From Trichosphaerium sp. ATCC 40318 (taxonomy: Eukaryota > Discosea > Flabellinia > Trichosidae): DNA of 64,000 nt. The translations under genes and the position numbers were made by a program. This document shows, piece by piece, positions 49,845 through 61,345 of this stretch. How positions within the stretch are numbered: position 1 is the first letter of the stretch; each line of letters begins with the position of its first letter. The notes below the pieces were generated by a model. It worked only from the letters and a program-made list of their open reading frames with translations. It was not told the DNA's origin and made no database searches. The DNA lies in the NCBI GenBank assembly GCA_038496445.1, contig JALMLS010000309.1, positions 1 through 64,000 of the forward strand, given 5' to 3'.

Positions 49845-50033
49845 TTACAACAAAATATTGTAGTTGAGACCAATAGTAAAGAAGTTGTAACTTAAGTTTC
49901 CTTTGCTCGTACCTGCGCTTCCTTCTTTTTGCTTCTTTTTCTTCTTTAACTTCAAGATTTCGCTTTGACCTACAGTAACGATTGAGTAGTCAACTACGGT
50001 ACCGGTTTCTTGCCGTGTGCGCATCTTATTCAT
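49845..50033 (-). CDS. Short hypothetical ORF, possibly first exon of a gene
   Basis: ATG 50033 gives MNKMRTRQETGTVVDYSIVT followed by a Lys-rich run (LKLKKKKKQKEGSA). A strong donor (GCAG|gtacgagc) lies at 49912, so the real exon may end there. A coding-looking downstream block (SHIRKYINEEIIDLGAVRTT, about 49620-49695) could be its partner, but the frames do not join with the sites I see. Function unknown. Confidence 0.35.
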   Translation of the reverse strand: MNKMRTRQETGTVVDYSIVTVGQSEILKLKKKKKQKEGSAGTSKGNLSYNFFTIGLNYNILL

Positions 50034-50194
50034 TGGAATACAAATAACGATATTTTGGTGCTAGTTTTGAAAAATATTGACTAGGGGATCAAACTGCTTT
50101 TTCGTAATAACTTTTTAGATGTATGTACAACTGCGTGAATCTCTGATACTTAAACAAATTGCAAAACACAACCCTTAAGAATACTTTTATGCTT

Positions 50195-51541
50195 TTATTT
50201 ATTTCTCTTGACAAGGATACTGTATCCAGACAACCGATCAGTTTTAACATATTCTGATTTATCAACCTTTGCAATAGATAATCCACGTTCTGTCGCTATT
50301 TCTTTTATCAGCCGGTTGACATCTCTGTTAGTTTGTGTAATAAGTGTATCATTTATCCTATTTAATAATGAGTTATTAACAGATGTTTCATTGATGGATC
50401 ACTACAACGCTTACCTCATTATGTTGCTTGCAGGTGAACCGTGTAGCACGAAAAAGTCGTAGGCGCTATCTACCTCTTGTATTGCTTTCATAGCTTGTAT
50501 TCCATAAGGGCTATCAGCAACACAAACAGTGTTTTCATCAATCAAAGATAAAGTCGAAGTTAAGTGATGCCCTGTTTTTTTTGAATTTATTAATATCACG
50601 TGTAAAGTAAATGGTGAGGTGATGCGTACCTTCCATAACTGGTATTGGAACAATACTTTTATCATCAAAAAAGTTTTGTAGTTGCTCAATAGCGCTGGTG
50701 TTTGTTCTACTAGACAATCCAACGAATATATCTTTTCAAAGTTCGTTAGTTGTCACAACCATTGTGTTCGATTCGTTAGTACTTTTTCCAGCTGGTAAGA
50801 CGTCTCCTCCATCAAGAGTACCAGGGTGTTGTAGTTCACGCAATCGGTAACCCATACGCGACAACGTTTGCTTGGTCTGAAGTTGTTTAGATGAATAAAG
50901 AAGAACAATTTTTCTATTTACCTTTTCGGTGTCTCGTCCACGTGATGATAGAGGTGCACGTGTTAGAAACGCTTTATCATCAACAACAATGGCAGTGTCT
51001 CCTAAAAAAGTGCTAGATAGTGTATAGTCCTCTGGAGGTACCTTGGAAACTGTCAACAAGCGAACAAAATACAATAGGCGCATTACCTCTACGACGTTTA
51101 CTAACTTTTTTAACGTTCCAATGTAAGCTTTATGTTGCGCAACAGACTCCACATTCAATGCGCGCTCTCCTGATAGACCAATAGGACCAAAAGAAGCTAG
51201 GACATTGTTAGTTTACTTAAAGTTCTCAAAAAAACCAAAAGTTACAACGAGTTCACGTTTTTGTAATTTGCCGCAAAGACACCTCAAAGAGGTTGGTTGG
51301 AAGGATGCAACGATGGACAATAGGAAAATACAAAGTGGTAACGATTCTCAAAAAAGGATAAACGGTACGTACCAGATGACCGTTGTACAATGGCATCTGT
51401 GTAAGAGAACATGTTTGATGAGGATTGACGTTTGACTTGTTTTTTTGGTTCTGGTGTAGGTCCACGTTTAGCCGGTTCAATTGGTGCCCTTTTTGGACGA
51501 CGTAGCACGTGTGCGCTTGTAGCAAATATTCTTGGCTTCAT
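50195..51541 (-). CDS. DDAH-like amidinotransferase-fold protein, catalytic Cys missing
   Basis: About 330 residues in six or more exons. ATG 51541 (MKPRIFATSAHVLRRPKRAP) is a basic leader that could target mitochondria. The fold is shown by AQHKAYIGTL, GDTAIVV, LDGGDVLPAG, NIFVGLSSRTN and HHLTSTLSLIDEN (family His), and an N-[AILM]-x-R-[IV]-N-D-like block (SNIMRINDTLI). The C terminus is KTDRLSGYSILVKRNK. In dimethylarginine dimethylaminohydrolases this position reads L-T-C, with the nucleophilic Cys. Here it is S-G, so normal hydrolase activity is unlikely. The FVEDTAV motif also reads FLGDTAI. TAA at 50195-50197. Confidence 0.85.
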
Positions 51542-52051
51542 ACTGGTGGTGAGAAAACGGATAATCCTAAATTAAAGTACCTTAAACAAAAACAGCTTAC
51601 TTAAAGGCACACATTCTAAGTTTGCGCTGCGCGTGTAGTGGAAGTTTTTCTTGCTAGAACAACCATCTGTTACGGCCTTTTTTTTTGTTGGCTTAGACTT
51701 CCGAACTTAAGGATGATCGAAGTAATCTCTTCAACGCGTATCAACTGACACAGCATTGGTGTAAATACGCATAAACGTCTAGTAGCGCGTGCACAAAGCG
51801 TTTTTATTATTATAGCGTACCAAGTCGTACGTACTGTTTTATTTTCATCAAAAACACACCATTCACTCTCTATATGTTGTACGTACTGACAACTATTTGT
51901 TTTTAAGCTAATACATCACATCCGGTTTTTTTCAGTCGTGGGACGTCTTATTTGGTACAGCAGACTTTAAACAGTGAGTCAACACCATAAAAATTTTGTG
52001 ACAAAGGTTTTCAAATACGATCTACGACATTCCAAGAAAAAACCGCCAAAA
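51542..52051. other. Divergent intergenic region
   Basis: Between the DDAH-like gene (-) and the frameshifted MORN copy (+). No gene recognised. Confidence 0.35.
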
Positions 52052-52946
52052 ATGCAAAAAAAAAAGTTGGGATGGAGAAACAAGTTTTCTGGTAAAACTG
52101 TGCTTGATCTTCCTAAAGAAATTCAAAAATACATATGTTTGTTCAATGTAGAAGCCTTTACAAAGTTCCATACACTATCGAAGAGAGCTGCAGTTACAAC
52201 ACATATTTCAACAATAATCTACAACTTAACGGAAAATGGTTAAAGTGGTACAACAATGGGCAACCTATGGAACAAAGAGTTTGGGTTAATGGTAAACAAA
52301 ATGGCAAGCAGAAAAATTGGTTTGAAAGCGGAGAACTTCAGACAGTAACCACGTGGTTTAATGATTTCACAAATGGTGAAGCAAAAGAGTGGTATAACAA
52401 CGGGCAGCTCTCCTTAGAATGTACAATTGTAGGTGGTAACCTAAAGGGTGAAGGCAAACAGTGGTACAAGAACGGTCAGCTTCACAAACAATGTGGATTA
52501 ATGGAAACAAGAATGGTCAATTCAAAGAATGGTATGAAAACGGGCAACTTAAGGAGCTTAGCTTATGGGTCAATGGCAACTTAAATGGTACAAAGAAAGA
52601 GTGGTATGAAAATGGACAACTACAAGAAGTGTTATTTATTGAACATAAATTAAACGGTAAAGCCAAGGTGTGGCATAAAAACAGTAAACTCAAACTGCTA
52701 ACAACATGGGCGAATGATAAGCGTTGCGGTGAAGCTAGCCAATGGTATGAGAGTGGTAAGCTTATGCTACAGTGTATGTGGATCAAAGGCAAACAACATG
52801 GTGAATACAAAGAGTGGTATGATAATGGACAACTTATGATACAAACAATGTATGTTGATGGTAAAGAAAATGGTGAATACAAAGAGTGGCATGATAATGG
52901 ACAACTCAAGGAACAGAGCGTTTACGTTGATGGTAAATGTAATTAA
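52052..52946 (+). pseudogene. Frameshifted F-box-like/MORN_2 repeat gene
   Basis: From ATG 52052 (MQKKKLGWRNKFSGKTV) the frame encodes the shared head LDLPKEIQKYICLF...KFHTLSKRAAVTTH. It breaks near 52205: the expected continuation (FNNNLQLNGKWLKWYNNGQ) is in another frame, consistent with one missing base. A second shift lies near 52490 between WYKNGQLHKQ and MWINGNKNGQFKEW. Otherwise about 12 repeats (WYENGQLKE, WHDNGQLKEQSVYVDGK) run to TAA at 52944-52946. No GT-AG intron explains either shift. It is a recent pseudogene, or the read has two indels. Head and repeats match the copies at 1509, 11453 and 41217. Confidence 0.75.
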
Positions 52947-52999
52947 TGGCAGTCTTTTTATTTTGCAATACGCAAGAGAATGGTTTCAAAAAGTTGATT

Positions 53000-53072
53000 C
53001 TGCTCTACTCGGAGTTGAACCGAGGTCTCCCGCCGTAACGGCCGGGAATGATCACCGCTACACCATAGAGCA
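53000..53072 (-). tRNA. tRNA-like gene or tRNA pseudogene, anticodon not assignable
   Basis: On the minus strand, 72 nt plus a discriminator G. The acceptor stem TGCTCTA/TAGAGCA pairs over 7 bp, and the T arm CTCGG-TTCAACT-CCGAG pairs over 5 bp with the GTTCAA B-box core. The D region (TGTAGCGGTGATCA) fits an A box. The anticodon stem TCCCG/CGGGA pairs perfectly but encloses a 10-nt loop (GCCGTTACGG) instead of 7, so no anticodon with a preceding U33 fits. It sits 54 bp past the end of the frameshifted MORN copy. It is either a degenerate tRNA or one needing unusual processing. Confidence 0.7.
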
Positions 53073-54003
53073 TTCTCATAGCTATGTGCACTTAAACAAA
53101 CACAATACCATTACCGTAACCGTACTGGAAACCAGATCGATAATCTTGTTCTATTTAGATATTTTCCAACCTTAGTGTAGAAATGATAGAGAGAGATTTA
53201 AGTGAATTTTCATTCTAATTTCATCTTTTTTGTCTATAATCCAGGTCAATTCTTTTCATAACTGAATGTAGACGTACGGGTTACGAAGTGTTGAATCTAC
53301 GTTGACCTAGTATGCAGACTTATAATTACCCTTTACACCGTTACAACTAGTATTTAAGTCTTCGTTACACTTAGCAACACATAAGATTTGGCCTGAAATA
53401 GCCTATTTTGAGTTATCACTAAGCCTGGATGGTTTGTGAACATAGGTAGACCTTGTGCAAACTCTGCGAGCTACCATTATATGGAAGACTTTACGCGAAC
53501 ATAAGAGTAGAAAGTCACGTGCGGGCTACAAATCGGTACCCTTTTAAAAAGTAGGCTTAATATTAAAAAAAAATAGAGTTAATGCATGTCAAATCCATAG
53601 TAGCAACTAACGTAACTTGCTGGCATTCACAAAACAACACCACAACACGGAAAGACCTTACGTTACATGTGTGAAGCCAAACCGATACATTGCTAGCAAA
53701 TGTTTCAACTATTCTTACGATCAAACAAAGACGGATTAAACATGAATAATTCTTCTCGTAGCAAGATTGTTAGCAACAAAAACTGGACAGAAAAAAAGAG
53801 ATTGAAGTAATGTTCATATTTGTCTCAACTTCGCTTTACCCGATCGAGAAAATCATTGTGACAATTGCAACAGCGATACATCATTTTTCGAACGAGAGCC
53901 TTACAAAACTACTACACAAGTGTACATAGCTTAATGCTTTAATATTCAAATATTTTACAGTATGAAGTTATTTGCTCGTTACAAACAACTTGGGTTTTTG
54001 TTA
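53073..54003. other. 930-bp gene-free stretch
   Basis: No ORF with domain content; CACGTG at about 53516. Nothing else recognised. Confidence 0.4.
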
Positions 54004-55152
54004 TTACAAGTGCTTTTCCAAAACTGTTCCTTCTTGTAAGACTTCAGGAGGACAAGGTGCTGATGGATATCGAACAGGTGGACCAACATTCCAAGTGACT
54101 TGAGCTCTCCAGTTATTGTTTGGTACGACCTTATTAGCACCATTTACTCTTCCTGTTTGTATTGGTTCTACAAAACAATGTCAACATACTGCTTAACATT
54201 TGGAAAGCAAAAAACGTACCACAAGGTGGTATTTGACTAGCAACGTTGTGGTTAAAGTTTTCAGTGTGGTTTAGAGAAGTACAACCAGTTTGTTCCTAAA
54301 ACATTGTAATTAATATTGTGGAATCACGTGATAAACAAAGACTTTTTGATTTTTTTCTATTCAAAATGTAAAAAAAGAAGAAACAAGTCAACCATGACTA
54401 GCTTCTAAATTACTTTTCTCCATTTCTCTTGGTTAAAAAAACGTACTGAGAGTTGTGCGTATGGACCTTGAAATTGATGTTTATCGCACCAAGGACTCTG
54501 AGGTGTTTTATGTCGTGATAAAGCTCCACAACAAGTCCACCGACCTGTGTAAGCATACGGAATAACATTTGATATGCCATACTGACCACCATAATCCACT
54601 AATCCATATGCATATACTGGGTTACCTGCAGCATCAACAGGTATCTCAAGAACTCCAGGATGGTAGCGACATCTATACAGAGTTAGAACAAAGAAAAAAA
54701 AGCGAACCAAAAGAGAAACCAAACCAAAGAAAGTACCCGCTTGGATTTTTCTTCAGAAATGCTTGATTACATCTCCCACACTGTAGGATTTTCCTTGGTT
54801 TATGTAGACTAAGCATTAAAACAGTATATGCTTGACACACAAGGCATTTCGCTTCGATTGCGTCGTTTGGTTCTGGATCGTCTTCTCTGTCTACCATTCT
54901 GGTTAAATGTTAGCTAATTAGCTCATGAGTAGTAAGTGTGTACGTATAGTATTGTCCTTCGACGTGTCCTTGTGCTTTTACATCGCTTACACCTCTATGT
55001 TGGAATTTCGCTTCAAAAGATGGTATAGTCATATGATCGCTGCATATATGGGCTCCACATTGAGTACAACTCGCATACGGAGTGGATGCAATTTTAGTAA
55101 CGGGGTATAACACCTTAGGGCATAGACTACAAGTTATAGACGCTAATTGCAT
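54004..55152 (-). CDS. Cys-rich protein with HPG...CCG...CxxH motif
   Basis: About six exons, 270 residues. ATG 55152 starts MQLASITCSLCPKVLYPVTK; paired cysteines follow (CTQCGAHICSDH, CLVCQAY, CGRCNQAF). The next exon has CRYHPGVLEIPVDAAGNPVY, then GRWTCCGALSRH, then WCDKHQF. The order C-x2-HPG ... W-[ST]-C-C-G ... C-x2-H recalls CHORD-like zinc domains, but spacing differs. Last exons: EQTGCTSLNHTENFNHN and NNNWRAQVTWNVGPP, ending TVLEKHL (TAA at 54004-54006). Probably binds several zinc ions; cellular role unknown. Junction ACA|ATG at the first intron (gtacacac...accag) removes an early stop. Confidence 0.65.
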
Positions 55153-56031
55153 GTTTGTTTTGCGTATTTGTTTGTTTCGACTTAAAAAAATGACAACAAA
55201 AGACGGTTATTCAGTTAATCATTGGTAAGGCTCTTTTTATGCTAAAAAGCATAGAAACCGAATAAACAATACATGAATATAACTGACAGCTGTCTAATCA
55301 CCGTTTACGACTAATTTGAACAAGTATACAAAGTAAACTTAACAAAAAGTGAAATGCCTTCACTGAAAATGTTGTTTTTCGCACACATTATTGATCTGAT
55401 ACATATTCTGCGCTTGATGCAGCCGAATAAATTCCACTATGCTCCAATATTAGCTTCATTTAAGTCCACACGTGTTTGAAACCATACATGATTGTGGCTG
55501 ATTGCCACAGCATATCCGATCCTAATCAATCTATCACACGTGAATTACGTAGTACATACAAAAGTCCATTCTCCTTGTAGCAGTTGTAGACTGCTCATGC
55601 ACTGGTACTATTACCTAGTATTCTGGAGTACGACTGTGAGAAGATTAACAATGTCAAAATCTAAGTGCAATACATATATACCACTCTGTTTTGATTATCT
55701 TTGCTTGGAGGTGGATTCCCTCTAGGAGCGAATAAGTTCAAATGAGTATCACATTGCTTATTCAATGCTTATTTCAGTCAATTCTCTTCCCTATCTTCAT
55801 GGACCTTATTATTAACACTCATATTTAGTTTGTATTTACATTTTCTCTTACTTGCATTATTTAAGCGACCTTGACATAGATTTTGAAAACGAATGTCTAC
55901 TCACTCACTGAATTTCAAATTACTATTGTGACTGAAGAAAATACGAGTGTGATAGTTTGAACATTATTTGAAAAGAATAAACAGAAGCTGGATTGTACTT
56001 CTACATAGAATTCTCGTGTTTTAATAATAAA
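55153..56031. other. Intergenic, nothing recognised
   Basis: Two CACGTG (about 55471, 55537), short ORFs without domain content. It carries the presumed promoter of the Cys-rich gene. Confidence 0.4.
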
Positions 56032-57580
56032 TCATACTAATCCACTTCCTCCAAAACAACCAGTAATTGGCGTAATAAACTCTTCCACAGCCTACAAAAA
56101 GAAAAGTAAGTCACGCACCAGATTATCACGTGACTGGATAGTATTATTACCCTAAAAACAACACGAATATTTGATGTATCAGAACCACATGTGAAATGTG
56201 TACAAACTGTAACATCAGCACCATCATCATCTACAATGAATTTTTTTCTTATGATACCTCTAAAGTTACTCTTGTCTTCTGTATCACCTACAAAGAAAAA
56301 AAGTGTAAATAGTTTTGAAACAAATCCTTGTTTTTTCTTGCATGTGCTCACGTACTTTGTTTAATATCAGGGAAACACGTTGTTATAGGTGTTACTTTAA
56401 GTTGATCATACATTAGATCTTGTTTATTCAAGAACAGTATAATAGTTGAAGTACCAACAGAACTAATTGAGATTTTAAAAAAAGCTTAACTGAAACATTT
56501 GGGTCTTGTAGAAATATGAAATGTTTTACCTTAGCGCGTCTCTAAGCTGTTTAAAGGCTTGTATTGCCTTTATGAGTTTATATTCTGTTCCATCATGTTG
56601 ACAGTATCCTATCAAGGACGCACAAAATATAGGAATATGGTCTATTGTGCACTGATAGCAGATGTTAAAAAAACAGACTTGGACAACTACATACGTTTGT
56701 AAAGCTACACCCAACATTGATAATGCTGTATTTATAGTTTTCACGATGGAAGCTAAACTCCTTTATAGGTTGATGCCCACTGGATAGAACCATATCATCA
56801 TTTGTAGGCATATAATCTGGTTCAGATATACGTTCAATAGAATCAAAGAATCTAGACACATTAAATACCTCTCAACAGGTTACATGAAGTGCACGTGATG
56901 TATAATCAAACAAATAACAACATGTATTATTTGTTTATGTCTTTCAAAAAAACAATTGGAAACACAAGCAACTGATGACGAAAGACCAAGCGAACAAATA
57001 ATCAATCGAAAAAAAAAAAAAAAAAGGGCGTACTGTCCCATGCATGGGGATGCATCAAATATGTGGCGTAAACTATATGCCTGTTGGACACCAGTATCAT
57101 TCCATAAACTTGATAATATCTTACAAGTTTTATCATCCCACGTGTAGTCACCACTCAAACTCTTTGCAAAATCCTAAACAACATAATAATAAATATTTAT
57201 ATCTGGTTTTCGTTCTTTGAATGGTTACGTTTGTATTGTGGTTTCACTCTACGACGCAATATTGTATTGTACGTACGAGGTTTGGTTCATCATTAGCGAA
57301 CTCCTTTTGTGAACATATTGTCAGGAGAGACTTCATGCATTCTATCATAAACGCACGAATGTCTGCAGGTCCGATTGGCAGCTTTTTATCGCTGTGGAGT
57401 ACATACAACTGCTTTATAATCGTTGCTATTGGATGGTGTTATTTTTATACTTAAACAACGACAAAGCGCGTGACAGTGTCAAACCTCACTTTTTCCGCTA
57501 CCATCAAGGCCAACCAATGCCATTTCAATTGGTTTAGGTTGAATAACGCTTTTTGTCTTTTTACCAGTTTTGTTACCCAT
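56032..57580 (-). CDS. Divergent heterotrimeric G-protein alpha subunit lacking switch II
   Basis: About 300 residues in about nine exons. ATG 57580 gives MGNKTGKKTK (Gly2 suits myristoylation). P-loop GLDGSGKTTIIKQL, then YVLHSD. The helical domain has SLWNDTGVQQAYSLRH and FDSIERISEPDYMPTNDD. NKQDL (guanine specificity) is present in LFLNKQDL, and the TCAT loop reads TCGSDT, followed by SNIRVVFR. The DVGGQRSER switch II is replaced by NVGCSFTN, joined to CTIDHIPIF, so the Gly and catalytic Gln are gone and about seven residues are missing. GTP hydrolysis and betagamma contact should be impaired (inference). Junction ACAAAC|gtatgt...atcag is canonical. Ends GCFGGSGLV, TGA at 56032-56034. Confidence 0.8.
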
Positions 57581-58580
57581 CAGAGTGCTCTAGAGTACTG
57601 GTTAGGGTGAGTTTGGTTACTTTCATGCATTTTTTAGCTTTATTAGCTTCTTATCCTTCTACGTACATAGTACAAGCGTTTGAAGTGATTTTTCGGTTTG
57701 TTATTAACGGTTGCAGCAACTGTTTGGTTAACAAGCCTTAATAGTTTGTCAAAACCGTAAGTATTACACTTCATCATTAGTACGTACACTATTTGACCGG
57801 TTGCCGTCACTACTACTGAAAAGACAGATACTTCGATTTGTTAATGTCACGTGACTGTATTATCTAGTACTAGAATTGTTGTATTTGTTTAAGATAACTC
57901 AAGAGGACCATTATGTATCCGGACAGCCTGGTTTTGGGAAATATTTCTCTTTGATTGAGCGCGTAGACGAAAGAAGTGAACAACTACAAATTTTACAACG
58001 TTCAACTTGATTATGCCACAAAAAAGCAAAGGAAAAGCCTGGTTACCCTCTTTTAGTTCAAGCTTTTAAAACCTTGTATATACAATTTATTAGGGATAGT
58101 GGTCCTCCACAGTTGGCGCCAAGTTTAAAGTAACCGTCACGTGTAGAGTGTACTTCATCATCTACCGAGCTCCATCCTATTGAGATGACTTTATTTTTGA
58201 CAAAAGTCAATACTACTTCTACACCTACCTACATTATAGATTACAGATGCCTCTTTCTACTATTATTGTAATACTGCAATACATAAACCATCTAGTAAGA
58301 GACCTAACCAAATGAGCAATACATGTTAATGCAAACCAATAAAAAATTTATCTGCAACTTTCTTTTTTTTTTTTTTTTTGTTTTATTTTCCTCGCCGCGG
58401 CTTTGAGAAATAATTTACAAACGGCGATAATTTTGTATTGTACAAGTTTGAGTCGATTTTTTCTTTTTTTTTTCTCTTTCTTTTTTTTTTCTTTTCGTCT
58501 TCGTTCTATGGTCTCTATATGTCGTTTATAATTTTTGCTTTTTAGTACCCTCACCATAACCATGATAACCATAGTCCTCA
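57581..58580. other. Intergenic between the two G-alpha genes
   Basis: Contains CACGTG at about 57848 and 58138 and long T-runs (about 58361-58380). No gene recognised; this is the promoter of the upstream G-alpha. Confidence 0.4.
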
Positions 58581-60680
58581 TTAAAACAAAATCCCAGCTT
58601 GATTCATTCGCGCTGAAAAAATAATGTCTTTGATTGAGTTAAAGACAAACCGAATCGAACTCGTTGATATTGCAACCGTCACATGAAAGTAAAGGTTACG
58701 ATCACCTTTGCCACGCTTTACATTTTTTTTGAGTAATCTTTCTTTTAAGAACTCTCGCGCTTTATCTTCATCCTTTCCCCCTAAAATAAGCGTTTTAACC
58801 ATAAATCAGAAGTAATTTTCGCGTAGTAGTTGACGTTTACGCACAAAAAAAAACGGTAGAAATACGCAATCTTTCTCTAAAAATGCTTCTAATACAACCT
58901 ACGTACCTTTATAAGAAGGAAAACAGCAATTCAGATCTTTTATTTTGATCTTCTCTTTAAAAAGGTCATCCTTATTTAAGAATACTATCACAGGTGTATC
59001 AGTGAAGTTATCATTGTTAATAGTAGACTCAAACCTGTATTCAACGTAATTAGTCAAAACAAACGCCAAAAAAGATAAAGAATTTTAACCAGAGTCAAAA
59101 TTAGTAAAAAAAAAGTTTGGCAAAATGGTCACTCGTACACATCAAATGCTTCTTTCATTCTATTCGTTTCATCATCTTCATACAACACCATATCATCTAT
59201 AAAATAACGTCAAAAACAAAAACTACAAATTAAAAGCCAAACGAGAAAAGCGAGCCAAAGAGACATATACGTACACTCATTAAGTGCAATACAATAAAGA
59301 AGAGCTGTCACATCCTGAAAGCAATGCATCCACTTTCTACAGTTGGTTACAATCGACTCACAAACACAAATTATTATCTTTAAATTTTTGCTATTCACAT
59401 CCATGTAATCAGGTTGTTTATACAACGTACCTTCTTTCACTTCTCTGACCTCCCATATCAACTAAACTACATTGCTTGTGAGTTCGCTCAGCCGCGTAGA
59501 GAGGTTTTTTTTTATTCGCGATTTTTTTTTCTTCAAGAATTTTATTTTGAAGCAACAAAAAACGCGTGTAATGAAAGAAATAACGTACTTTATCATAAAT
59601 CTATCCAATTGAAACTTAGTTTCTTGAATCCCAGTAGTTCTTTGCCTCGCCTGAATTTATGTTAGCTTTATAATGATACCACAACATATTATAACTCATG
59701 TATACGCGAAATAACAGCCTTCACATGGTTTGTTTTTACTCCAGTTGAGTTTTTTTTTTGAAAAAAGAAAATAATAAATTGGGCTATTTCTTACCTGAAT
59801 GACATCATCGTTTGTGGGTACATAGTCAAATTGTGATATACGATCCATGTGCTTAATCAGACTACAAACAAAAATGATTCCGTCTGTTTTCGAGCTAGTT
59901 TGATTTTATTTTATTCAAAAATTACGTACTATGCACAACAGTCGGGTAAAGCTATCTCACTCCGTTTAGCATATGCTTTTTGTATTGCTTTCGTTTCCCA
60001 TAGTAATAAAATGCGTTGAGCCATTTCTGGCGTTAGATGAGCAGACAATACGTCTATCTTGGAAAACTGCTCTATGTCTGTCTATAGGGATAGGTGTCAT
60101 TCATTTATTTTTTCGTTTAAAAATGGAGTTACAACAAAAACGAAAAAAAAAAAATTAATATTAGCCTTCCTAAACCCTTTTCAAATAGGGACATAGTGCG
60201 TAAATTCTAGTTTTAGATGGTATACAAACATAATTATAAAAAGAAACACAAACTTGAGGGTTTTTTTTTTTGTAGAGACGAACCTTGTACTGTTTGCGTA
60301 GCTTTACGTTATTCCTTTTGCAGTAGTTTACTAACATTTTTATGCACTGCAAAACGTTCCGGTGAAGGATCTGTTTGAAGTTTTGTCTTTCATCCACTGA
60401 AAAGCCCCCATAATGTATTATTACAAGTTGCTTCCTGACAGTACTTTTACCGGACGCTCCAGTACCTATATACGGTCGTCAGTGAATAACCTTTCATTTT
60501 TTTTTTTTTTGCTGTAAATCAAAATGGTATTTATAAACAATATTAAAAACACCCTTACGGCGCCTTACCGAGCAACAACATTTTAATAACTTGATGTTCT
60601 TCATCTTTGAATAGTTTTAGGTCTTTATCGATTTCTTTTGTTCTAGCGTCCTTCTTATGGCCAAAACAGCAATTGCTCAT
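58581..60680 (-). CDS. Heterotrimeric G-protein alpha subunit
   Basis: About ten exons of about 350 residues. ATG 60680 starts MSNCCFGHKKDART; the second residue is Ser rather than Gly, while Cys4/Cys5 could be palmitoylated. The P-loop LLLGTGASGKSTVRKQL spans an intron. Helical domain: LWETKAIQKAYAKRSEI and MDRISQFDYVPTNDDV. Switch II is present (VDMGGQRSER), then KWMHCFQDVTALLYC, VIVFLNKDDLFKEKI (NKxD) and CCFPSYKG. The TCAT motif is weak (HVTVAISTSSIRFVF). It ends MNQAGILF, TAA at 58581-58583. It lies in tandem with the degenerate copy at 56032, with 1 kb between. A functional GTPase is likely. Confidence 0.88.
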
Positions 60681-61345
60681 CTCGGATGCATGCTTCTATA
60701 GCTAATTTGACGCCCTTTTAAGAAAATTATAAAGCAATTGTTTTTATCCAATTTTTTTGGCGCAAAGTCAACGCACAAGTCGTGTGAATGTTATTTTGAG
60801 TCTCGTTTATTGCACCTACAGCAATGCCGCCCAATGCTTCGTGTAAGTGAATCGTTCGTTGATGTGAACGACTGTAAAACAATTATCCAAATTGAGTTGG
60901 CTGTAAGTACGAAACCTTGCTCAAGGTTGTGGAATGGGTAGAGGGCAATATTGCCTGTTTTGTTAATGTAGTGCCACGCAGACAATTTTTGTACCCCTCC
61001 ACGCCTCTGGTAACTACGTATGTATTCTCGAAGCAACCAATTGTGTAAACGGTCACTCCGAGAAAAACTACAGCAAATGCCCAAATTAGAGCAGAAACTA
61101 AGCCTTCTCAGCTACAACTGTCACAATTTGTAGGTTTAACAGGATGCCTATGGGAAAAGTCCAGAATAAACTGACAGCCAGCAAAAAACGTTAAAAGGAA
61201 TTACTTTGCATTTGAATCAAACACAGAAATACGAATTCGTACCAACAACTTCAAAAAAAAGCGAAGAAAAATTGCCTTCTGTTTTAAGTTAACGCCTGTT
61301 AGTTGAAAACACAGTTGTTCATTCTTAAAAGCTAATACATACACC
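60681..61345. other. Divergent promoter region, one doubtful ORF
   Basis: Between G-alpha (-) and the first hydroxylase-like gene (+). A minus-strand frame (about 60895-61090) encodes a hydrophobic stretch (ALIWAFAVVFLGVTVYTIG) but has no ATG or clear splice partner. A block ending in AAGTTAACGCCTGTT before 61320 recurs upstream of the second hydroxylase gene. Confidence 0.45.

Noticed and set aside
58348-58581. Minus ORF rich in Lys
   Set aside because: Produced by long T/A runs downstream of the G-alpha stop codon.
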